Shown here piece by piece: positions 9,701 through 21,700 of a stretch of DNA of 64,000 nucleotides. Under the pieces are notes generated by a model, which saw nothing but the letters and a program-made list of their open reading frames with translations, did no database searches and had not been told where the DNA came from. This DNA comes from Chrysogorgia sp. JL179-B06. Its lineage: Eukaryota; Cnidaria; Anthozoa; Scleralcyonacea; Chrysogorgiidae. The DNA is taken from contig JAYKKM010000180.1 in the NCBI GenBank assembly GCA_035772405.1, positions 841,001-905,000 on the forward strand. The letters run 5' to 3'. Both the position numbers and the translations under genes were made by a program. Position 1 is the stretch's first letter, and each line of letters starts with the position of its first letter.

Positions 9701-12700
9701 AATATTTACCGAGCCGCGAAGCGGCGAGGTAAATATAACGATAATCACCGAGACTGAGGTGACTAATTGTTTTAGTATAATTTCAGGCTGGAACTGAATA
9801 TTCAATTGAGAAGTTGTAAACAGACAGTTTGAACTGTGTTATGCTCGATGTTTTCTTCACGCTTGACAGTTTTCAAAAATACACTAACGATCAAAACGGA
9901 CGTAAAAATACAAATAATTATATGATAAACAACTTGCTTACCCTTAGACAGTTCTATCTTGAGACAAATGTGATATATACAATGTCTTTATGCTAAGTTT
10001 TTGAGCCTTTTCGACGATTTTTTAGTTATAATATAGTCGCCATTTTGAAAAAAAATTCGTCATGTTTTAGAAACCATACATCAAAATGATGATTCCGAGA
10101 GGGGACTGGAACGAATAAATATAGTCTGGTACACAAAAAACACTTTTTCAAGTATGATTTCTAGTAATGTGATAGTCACTGCGTAGCACGGTGACTATCG
10201 TCTCAGATTTACTGGCCAGTCAGCCAATCAGAGCTCGTTTAAGCTCAGAAATTATACTAATTAACAATTAGACAACGAGAACGAGTTGTCTATGAGCAGA
10301 TAGTCAACGAGGGCGAAGCCCGAGTTGACTATCTGCTCATAGACAACGAGGGCGAGTTGTCTAATTGTTTTAGTATCAACCATAAACAACCTTTCTAACA
10401 TTGTTCCAAATTTTCAGATAGTTTTACCTTTTTGTTTGTAGAAGTCTCCCCATTCAAAATGTAGAGTTGCTCGATGGCACATGATAAACAATCGCTCACA
10501 AAAAACGAGTTTGTAATTACTTTGCTTCACATTTGGTATAGATATACTCCATAGGCATAAGCGAATTCATTTTCCTTTTCGAAAATGTCAAACTGAACAA
10601 TTTTCCATTACTTTCGAGCCAATGTTTTCATGATTTCATCACTCGTATATAAATTTTAGCGGGCGCCATGTTTGGACTAGATTTCAGGTTTGGCCGTGCA
10701 GCGTGAATATGTCGTGACTTCTGATTGGTCAGGATAGGAATATTCCAGCATAAGAAGGTTTGTGATTGGGTAACGCTACTCACTGTCTATCACCAATAGA
10801 CAGTGAGTAGCTCAGCCAATCAGAATGCCGCATTTGTAATAGACCACTAGTTGGTTGATACTAAGAGCGAATAGTCAACGAAGGAGAAGCCTGAGATTTT
10901 TGTGTTTTTTGTAAAGTTTTTTTTGTAAAAGTTTTTTTCACTTTGCTCAACGAGATTTTTTAATCTATTTTGTCTTCAGTTATTTTGTTTAAACAACCCC
11001 AAGTAAACAATATAAACGTGTTGCCGTTAAAAACATTCATTCCATGCATTTGTTTGCTGTTTTTGTTCTCTCTAGGATAGCAATTTTCCTTAAAGTACCT
11101 TCCCTAAACTAGTAAACCCTTCCGAGGTAACTTATATTGTAACGAATCAAGTGAATTGACATCTTCTTTGTACTTTAAGGACTTTAAAGTACCTATCTCA
11201 CGTTTGGGGGTTTTACATATTCGTAATATTTGGGTCTTCCTGAGCACAATCATAAGCACTTTAAATCTTAGCTCCCACTATCACGGAAATCTAAAGACAT
11301 CATTATTGACGTTTTACCGCTGGCACTTTCCAACCATATAGATAATGATTCATTAACCAATAATGATCGCGGATTGGCGATAATTGATATTTGCCGATAG
11401 ATATCTTAGTAGTGGCTAGTGATGTGTAAGGCCGAGATTTCGCAAAAAATGCTTATGTCTCGTTTTTCGAAATAATTTTGAAAAATAGCGAACATAAGTT
11501 AATTTCTGCTAAAAGAATTAGATTATTATTTCTCCTATGATTATATACCTTTATATATATATACCTCGTAAAGATAGCGGTCAACACGGAAACGAGGCTG
11601 GTAGGTGAAAATAAACAAAGTCAGGGAAACTATTCGAAGTTTCCTATTCGTTGTTGTTCAAACTGATGTAAAACATTAAGTAATTGCTGCATTCAAACAC
11701 AGCCGTTTCGTTGCCGGCTGCCATGTAAATGTTTTCCAAGTTTGTTTGTTTTTCCAAGTTTGCCTCTTTTCCGAAGGCCGCCATCTTTACGGAAAAGGTC
11801 TATACTGGTAATATGTTTTAATAAAGAGTAAATTTCGTGAAGAAATCAATGACTTTTTGGTACGTCGTAAATATATAAATTCATATACCTTTTCATCATG
11901 TGATCAAACACTTCTCCCATATATTCACCACCAAAACATTGTGTCTTCATCTCCTTTGAATGATAAAAGGCGAGTTATGAATTGTTTTGGGGAAATCGTT
12001 TTTAGAAAAAACTGTCTAAGCAAGATAAACATAATTAATACGATGTATGGACGGAGTTTGTTCTGGACAGGTATTGAACCTGTAATCTGACTTATTTGAT
12101 TTAAAAACTTCCTAGTAGTCTGATGCCAATGCTGCCATCTGAGTGGCTACGCTACTCGCTAACTAATTGTCGATAAATATCTAGTAGCGGCAAGTGACGT
12201 GATAAAGCCAAGTTTTTCGCAAAAAAACAATGCTTTTGTCTCGTTGTTTGAAATGATTTTGAAGAAATAACGAACATAAGTTAGTTTCTACTAAAATAAT
12301 TAGATTATTCGCTCTAATTTCTACGAGGTGATAGTTAACTCCGGCTTCACTTTCGTTAACTATTTAACAATTAGCCACTGAAGTCGAGATGATTATAGGT
12401 AAATATAACGATAATCACCGAGACTGAGGGGACTAATTGTTTTAGTATAATTCCAGGCCTGAACTGAATATTCAATTGAGAAGTTTTAAAAAGACAGTTT
12501 GAACTGTGTTAGATACAATTTATAAATCCAATGCTCGATATTTTCTTCACGCTTGACAACTTTCAAAAACACACTAAAGATATAAACGGACGTAAAATAC
12601 AACTAATTATACGATAAACAACTTCCTCACTCTTAGACAGTTCTATCTTGAGAGAAATCTGATGCATACAGTGTCTTTATCATATTATGTACTTCTAGTA

Positions 12701-15700
12701 CGTATTCCATATAAGGAAGTGGCCTACGAGCAAATACAAGGCATTGACGAGCAAATACATTGCCCTCGTACCAGCCCACTGGATGTGGGATTGTTAACAC
12801 GTTACGATGTGTACGATCCGCTCTTTTTAAGAAAACTACGTTCGCTAGCCGGATAAGCTGCACGTATGTTGTAAATAGATCATTTAACTTTCCTTTAATA
12901 TATTCTATAGCTTTGGGGGTGGTTTATTTCTCAAGAAAACGTTTGGCGAAACATAGGGGAAAGTTTGTTTTTGTTTTGAACATGGCGTGCGTATTACGAA
13001 AATTATATTTTGGCCATGTTTGAAAATCCACTTTTTTAAAGAAAATTACGTTAAAAGAAAAGACTTTATAAAACACAGCCGGGGGTTAGGGTTAGAAAAC
13101 TCGTTAGGCGGGGTTTAGGGTTAGGACCTTTGTTGTTATGGGGTCGGTTACAATCCAATTAACTAGGAGGCTGGTACGAGGGTGCAACGTGTCAGCTATT
13201 TGTTCGTTAGTTCACTCTATTTGCTCGTCAATGCCTTCTATTTGTGCCTCCTTATAAGGAATACGTACTAGATACCCCTATCGTATTTATGCTAAGTTTT
13301 TGAGCCCTTTCGACGATTTATTTAGTTATGGCGTTCGACGAAGGAGAACGCATTCTAATCTTGCATGTTATGGGTTACCTGTGCTTTACAGCTAAAAGAA
13401 ATCAAGATAAAATCTTTCCCCTTTTTGCATAAATTACCGTTTTCGAATTTGGAATAAATTATGGCATTAGTACTAGCTAGGAAAATGCTGCCTCGGGACT
13501 AACACAGGAGCAGTGGATACGAAGTTGCCTGTAGAAGTGTTCAGGATTACGCATGCCAGCAGGATCAAATAAATAGAATGTAGAATATAAACCACGTATA
13601 AAGGCGATCATATAGCCTTGTAATAAATAACATGTCATATGGTAATCATATGGCGCGTTTATAATGTCAAAATTCAATCTGATCATTTAAACACCATACA
13701 TCTAATTCGAACAACATTTACTCGAAACGAGCAAGCCTCGCGAAGTTATGAAACTTTTGCCAAATCGAACTTCACGATTGTAATATTTCTGAATTGAACG
13801 ATTTACAAGTATAGACTGGCGGTCAACTTTCAAATCGAACAAACGAACGGGAAATAATACTAAAAAATATAATACTAAAATAACGTACGGAAATCGTTTG
13901 TCACCGTTGTCAAAAACATTGAGGTTATAGTGTCTCCTTCAATTAAGACGCTGTTATATATTTATTAGCTTTATTTATTTTCATAATTCGTTACAGCATA
14001 ATTACCGATCTCATTCGCCATTTACTGGTCCACATGCGTCGAACGCAATTACATAATCTTTGATTACTCCTAGTAATAGTATAGTCGCAATTTTGAAAAA
14101 ATTCGTGATGTTTTAGAAACCATACATCAGAATGATGATTCCGAGAGGGAACTGGAACGAATAAACTAGTCTAGTCACAAAAACGCCTTTTTCAAGTATC
14201 ATTTCTAGTGATGTGAAAGTCACCGCGCTACACGGTGACTATCGTCTCAGAGTTACTGGCCAGTCAGCCAATCAGAACACATTCTGATTGGCTGACTGGC
14301 CAGTAATGCTCAGCGACTATCACCACTAGAAATGATACTTGAAAAAGTGTTTTTTGTAACCCGACTGAATTTATTCGTTCCAGTCCCCTCTCGGAATCAT
14401 CATTTTGATGTATGGTTTCTAAAAAATAACGATCTAAAAAATCGTCGAAAGGCTCAAAAACTTAGAATAGAGGCATTGTATATATCAGGTTTCTCTCAAG
14501 ATAGAACCGTCTATAAGGAAGTTGTTTATCGTATAATTATTTGTATTTTTACGTCCGTTTTGATCTTTAGTGTGTTTTTGAAAGCTGTCAAACGTGAAGA
14601 AAACATCGAGCATTGGATTTACAAATTATATCTAACACAGTTAAAACTGTCTGTTTAAAACTTCTCAATTGAATATCTGAAATTATACTAAAACAATTAG
14701 TCACCTCAGTCTTGGTGATTATCGTTATATTCACCGATAATCACCTCGACTTCAGTGTCTAATTGTTAAATAGAAATGTCGAGTTCATAATGTAATTGTT
14801 AATTATTGGACGGAGCGATCCAAGATATAAATGAGTCAACATCTGCCTAGCGAGAGGAGAACGGAATTTCTTCGTTTGTATGGATGTATATAATAAAACA
14901 ATTATGGGATTCGCCTACGCGTGTTATTAAGAGTTATATATGAAATATGATTGACTGTTTTGAAGGTAAGTAAGACAAACAGTAGATTATTTAAAACGAT
15001 TACGTCTATAATCATATAGAGGGCAAAATTACTCCAATATATCAGGCCTGGATATTAGCGTCCGGTCACGGACATTAGGGACCTTAAGATCTACGACGGC
15101 AACCTAGGACGGGGACGTCGTTCAAACAAAAGAATCTTTATGCGAAACAAAAAATGAATAAATAGTTTCTATTCCCAAGAGTATATCTCAACGCCGTCCT
15201 CGTTCTGTTTAGGACGACGGTAACTCACGGAGAGATCGGAGAGATGAGAGCTGTTCCTTAAGACTGACTTAAGCACAGGCATTACAATCGTTTTAGAAAT
15301 ATTGAAGTGTTTTGAGATCATAAAACAAACCTTGAGTGTCAAATACGCTAATCAATCGACCGTGGTTTCATTCAAATGCTAAAATTCATATTTTTTTCAC
15401 TGCCGAGGTCATAAATTTGATTGTGTCGATCATTTTATCCAGAACGTTTATCGGGAAAATTTACTTCCAATTTCATGGCAGAATCAATTATTATTTGTTT
15501 TGTATCGATCACTTTTCGTTTGTATATTGAACCCCCTCGTTCAGACTGTGTTTCGCGTCCACATGAACTTCATTTAGTGGAGCACACGCGAATACCCGCG
15601 AGTGCTTCTGAAATACTGGCGCGATCATGTCCCGTTTTAACGGCCATCTTGATTGTTTGCAATCACTCAATTTGGAGTCTGATAGTGATGACCAAGAGTT

Positions 15701-18700
15701 CTTAGATTTGACCACTGACAATGACTTCAATGAGAAACATTTATCCAACGACTCTAATTCAGATAATGACATATTAGTAATTTAGTGTAAATAGTCATAA
15801 TACTGATTGTAGTACTCAATACTCATAGTAGTTTTGCAGGTTTCCTACCTGAAGATTTATTATAAGGATTTATTTAATTTTAAACTGATCAAAGAGACTT
15901 TAGAGAATAGAGACACGTAAATACGCAATGGTTCCATAAGTTAATTGTTGTACATAAGAAACACATTATATTTAATTATAGTCATGTTTACAGTTGTTTA
16001 GTGACGGGTACGTTTTGTTGTATGACAGGCACAATCTGATTGATGCTGGTCATTTTGACAGGCAGGGCAAAACAAATTATATATCCAGGCTTGGAATATA
16101 TGATTGGCTAACGAAGAGGGCATTTTTCCTAAATTCAGGGCAAAATTACTTGTACCTGACTGGTGGAAACACCAGCGGGAAACACTTTAGTTGTTATGTT
16201 GTTTTAAATCCAAGTTCCCCTGTTCTCTTAAGTCGATATTTGACTCGAAATAAAGTTCGTTGTAATGTACCGTTTACTTTCAGTGGATTGTATAGTTATT
16301 TTTCACACTTGGCTTTGACATGTAGCTGGCTTTCTCATGTTGTTCACGTGAAGAACAAACTTATTTATGAATAAATTTCGCCTAACTTTGAAAACACGCG
16401 TGAAATTAAACCGTAATTTTCCAGGAACCATGCAATTACCTCAATTAATTTTCCTAACTTATGATTATCACCTTGATGATTCACTCCTAAGAGTGTAAAG
16501 TTTTGCAACACTCGCCAGCAAATCGTAAACTAATTAGCATTTCTTTGAAAGCAATTTTTTGTTGATCAATTGATTAAAGTGCCCCTTTGATCAAATTTTT
16601 GGTATCCCGAATTTTTCCAAATTTGTAAAGAGCATGGTGTTCTTGCATAATTTCCCAAATTTCAAGCAATCGCGAGCATGGGAAGTCGCCTTTTCAGACT
16701 GTTTTTATACGAGATTATACGACCGCCATTACTCGAACATGTTCCGGACGCTTAGGTTGCCATTAGAGGACGTGACGTCATAGACTCAACACGTGGCTAG
16801 CTCTTGGGGAAAACTTTCTATTGTAACTTGTAGTATAATTTCCATAAAGATTGTCACGTGTCGAGTCTTTGACGTCATAATCACATACTCTGCTGTGGAA
16901 TCGCGGGTTGTCTGGAACAAGTTTTGAGCAATGGCGGACAAAATATGGGTGACTTTGGAGGTTACACTTATTAACCTAAAATTATCTTCTGTAACAAAAA
17001 ATGTCACGAAACGTAATGTGATATTTCGTCGCAAAGGTACTTTAACAGTAAGTTGTTTGGGTTTACCTCGTCATCATCCATTTTGCAATCGCTTACATCA
17101 CCATCATCAAATTTGAACCAATTGGTGCATCCATGAGCAGTAGTCCTGTAGAATAAGGAGAGGAGTAGAATAAATAAAAAGTGAGCGATATCCTGCCTCT
17201 TAGTTAGAAGTAACGTACACGTGTTTCTACCCTGCAGCCAGAAACAGTTACATTACATTACTAGAAACTTACTATAGTAATCTAATCCAGCTGCCATCTG
17301 ATTGTCTACGCTACTCGCTATCTAATGGTAGACAGATATAGAGTAGCAGTGAGCGATGCCAAAAAGCAATGCTTATGCTTAATTTTTTTCATCATAAATT
17401 TGAAAGCAATGTTACAGTAGGCGAGTTTTAGCTCACTAAATGGGCCAACTCGGCGAACAACAGTAACCTCAAACGAAATACAATGAGATTACATAAAAAC
17501 GAGACAGCCCGTTTGCCTGGCAAGACCGTTTGAAGCGGGCTACCCGTTAATCGAAGCTGCTCATTTTATGCCTTTTTAGCCTCGGAAATGGCTAAAAGGA
17601 GTCATCCAAAAGGACCTTTCTTTTTTTGTCTGGTCTTTATTTTTGGTTAGGTATAAGGATTAGCTAAGGTATGATTAGGTTAGGATTACACTAGATTGTA
17701 AATGTAAGTGTCGAAACGTTGGGTCATGGACAGTAACCTTTAAAGTTACGTTCAAAAAACTTTTTAAAGCCAACTTTCTTACAAACAATTTCCGCAGGAT
17801 ATATATATATATATATATATATATAAATTAAATATCATTGATATTTTGCTTGTGTGAGCCATGTAGGAGGAGAAACATTTTTTTGACCGAGCAATATTTT
17901 TTGTTTCTCCTACAGCGACATGTTAACCTAATAACACTGAAACCTGTATTTTTTATCAAGAATTCAGAATATATATACTGTACTTATATGGGGTTATTTT
18001 GAATTAGTTGATGTTGTGTTGCATTTCCACAGAGTATCGATAATTAGCAATTTCAGGTAGAATCTCCCTTAATTGGAGGGTTCTTATACGGGGTACGATA
18101 TACCTTATATATGAATAATAATGCCCGCCAGATGCTTGTCCACTGTGAACCACCACCCCAGCCAGGCGATAACTCGTGCTTATATCTTCTCCTTGCGAGA
18201 CATTGTCTTCAACTACTTCGTTTACTTCATCATCGTGATTATTCTCTTCACCATCATCTGTTGTTTTAGCTGGGTTATTAAATAAAAATAAAGTTATAAA
18301 TATTAGCATCAACTCAATAAAAATAACATTAAATTAATGAAACAGTACCGTAGTAAAGAAATTGGCCTAAGATACATGCCTGTGTGAACGTGCTGTACAA
18401 GTCAACAATTTTCTTGACAAGTTATTTCCCTTTACAAGTTTTATTTTCTTGTGTGTTCAACTAACACATGGGAAAGTTATCGAGGAAGAAACACATCTGT
18501 GGCATGCCTTGGCGTCATTTTATTAATGCACCATGAACAAAAACCATATTAATGTTTTCGTCTTTGGTTCATCAAGAACTGCAGACAACTTTCTCGTGTT
18601 AACTACAATCCTGGACAAAATTCATGTGGACCGCCTCCGCAATGTTTGCGAAACTACACGCAAAAAGCGTGAAATAACATAACAATGATGTGGGGGAAGG

Positions 18701-21700
18701 GACGTTTTATTCAGGTAGAGATTGGGCAAAAGAAAGAAAAATGATGAATTTTTGCGTTGTCCACATAATTGTGTTCAGGATTGTAGGCTTCATGACCGTG
18801 TTCCACCCTACATTAAACGAGATTGTTATGTAGTTCTACTTTTTTCTTTGCATGAGGCACAATTTGATTGGTTGCTACATGGTCACATGACATACTACAA
18901 ACTCCTTCCCGCTAAAGCAGGTGAGTGGAGAACATTTGTCAACAATACAATTTTTGGACGATACATGGACGATCGTCAATATGAGCTTGGTGATCGTCCA
19001 TGTATCGCCTATCTACTCCAAGCTCTCCCACATTCAATACAGCAGTGTATATATTAACACAATACAATGTTTCCCGCTTGTACACGTGATAGGCCGTGAC
19101 AGTGTGGTAACGCACGTGATACGATGTAATATGTATTACTGCGTACAATTCCTAATTACATGCATTTGACAAATATCTTATAAGTGTACATTTATAATAC
19201 CTTTTGTACTTTACAATACTTTTTACTATATAAGAAAGCAGTGGGATTTAGTTCTCTCGGATCTCGATGTTCCTCGATATTCCTCAGTTTTCAAGCTGAT
19301 TACATGAGAGCGCCACGTACTCTGACCAGCATGAGTTTATGCTAGCAGGCCAGGCTTACACGAGATCGCTACAAAACGTTTTGAAACCTTCATGTCAAAT
19401 GCATATAAGTATATTGCCTCGCATTGGCTATTAAGACACGTTCGCACCTTTCACGTTTGGGTTATATACTAGTATGCACAACCTCGTATGCACAACCTCG
19501 TATGCACAACTTCGTATGCACAACCTCGTATGCACAACCTCGTATGCACAACCTCGTATGCACAACCTCGTATGCACAACCTCGTATATAACAATCTCAT
19601 ACGCACAACCTCTATAACAAACATGTGAACGCTAACAAAGCTTTGTATAAGCCCGATCTAACTTCATTCCTGTCTACACCTGTCGCATGTAATTAGCCTT
19701 TGGGAAACATCGCGATTCTCGGGAAGTACATCCTTCTTTTCCCTCGCGGTCATAATGTGTTAATTGTGTTAATTTGGAGGACGATCTTCGCTCAACAATA
19801 TGGTTTAAAAATTGAATATTTTAACAAATACGTACATTCCAACCGCGCCAATCCTTCAACAGTGTAAGGTTCCATATCAAATTCTCTTGGAAACTCAAAG
19901 TAATCGTTAAACTTTACCGCGACATCTCTAAAAAGGTTTTAATATAGACAGATCAGTCTTGTAAGGTACGTTTACACATAGTGGTTTACACACTTCGTGT
20001 TACTTAATAACGCCGATTTCGGTGCATGTTATAGGATAATTCGCGAGCGAATGTCCCAATATTCTCGTGAGTAAATGCACTACATAACATGCACCAGAAT
20101 ACGAAATCGGTCCGATTAATTGTCTCGCAATTGGTGGAGTGTTACATTAGGTAACTTGTCTCGCAATGGCTGATTCTGTGGCATTGCAGTTGTACAAGAG
20201 TGGAGTGTTACACTAGGTAGCCTGATTCTGCGGTGGAGTGGAGTGTTACACTAGGCAACTTGTCTCGCAATGGCTGATTCTGTGGCGTACTGTAGGAGAG
20301 TGGAGTGTTACACTAGGTAGCCTGATTCTGCGGTGGAGTGGAGTGTTACACTAGGCAACTTGTCTCGCAATGGCGGATTCTGTGGCATTGCAGTTGTACG
20401 AGAGTGTATTGTTCCACTGGTAATGGTTCTTGCAAATTATCTTGTATAAACAACTGAAGAGGACTGGGATTGTTTGTAACGCGTATTTTGTTGGCTGATC
20501 TTGCACCACACTGGGCAACGCTTCAAAAATCCGTTACAGCATTATATAATTATTGCGAAAAGTAAAACTCGGTTCTACTTTCTGCAACACTTGCTGCAAC
20601 AAAAATGTCGCGAGATTTGGTGATTGCAGCAATCTGTGTTACACGATGCAATATCTCGTGCAACTTGTGTTGAGACAAGTTGCGTAACAACACAATACTT
20701 CATGACGTTAAGATTTTTACCTTTCCCAGTCGTAGTCAAATCTCTTTAGCTGAATTGCTAAAACCTGAGGCAGTTTCTTGAAACACATTCTTTTTACAGT
20801 ATCAACCTAAACAAAATGCGGACAACCAAACAAAAAGTTATCAATGTCTTCACAAGCCTGATTAAAAAAGCCTATTGAATTAAACGTCGACCGTTCCATG
20901 TGCCGAACCTATGTAAAATGTTTTCAAGGTTCATTTGCATCAGAAGTTCATGGGAAGAAAAACATGCATGGGAAGTTCGACGTTTGAAACGAGACTAAGA
21001 TGTTTAAGGTTTGTAATGCCAGCTGCTTACAAGAACTGTACATATACATGATGGGGATACAACGTGATGAAGTCGACGCTAAGGCTTCGCCCACACGTAG
21101 CCGGATAAATTTGAAAACGCAAAAAAATTTCCGTTTTCAAAAAAATCCGCGTCCACACGTTGGCGTCCACACGAAAACGATTCGAAAACGCTGAAATTGC
21201 TTACTGATCATGCTCTTTTGAATACAACATGAGCCCGCGGTACCTTCAGGTAACGAAGGTAGCGAGGGTAACTTCGCGGCCGGCAATGAAAGAAGCCTGA
21301 TCATGTTTCTTCGCTTCCTCGAATAATCAGCTTGAAAATTTAGAATCGCAATATTCAGCTGAACATAAGCTACAAGGCTTGAAACTTACCCCATTAATAG
21401 CGATAGAATAACAGCTTGTTTGTTCGCCATTTTAAATTGGTTTACCATGGCCGGTCTGGTGCACGTGGGTGGACTGGATTCGAAACTGTTACGTCATCGT
21501 TTTCAAAGAGTTCCGGCTTTGGCGTCTACACGGATGCAGATTGCCGGCGTTTTCAAATTTTTCCACTCTGGAGACCGTTTTCACATTTTTGCGTTTTCGG
21601 TGGGCGAAAACACCGGATACGTGTGGACGGAAGGCGTATCCGCAACAAAATTTTTGCGTTTTCAAATTTATCCGGCTACGTGTGGACGGGGTCTAAATAA

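Larger units (their letters stand above)
12366..14773. mobile_element. Composite foldback element, about 2.4 kb
   Basis: Degraded modules sit at both ends (12366-12448 and, inverted, 14685-14773). The two bodies face each other around a centre at about 14281, where CAGCCAATCAGAA meets TTCTGATTGGCTG. The left body is split by two insertions (12678-13286 and about 13328-14070); the right body is uninterrupted. Confidence 0.75.

Noticed and set aside
18722..19057. 111-codon plus frame [16 protein letters not shown]
   Set aside because: Its last third is a palindrome found at other loci, and nothing in the first part resembles a known domain.
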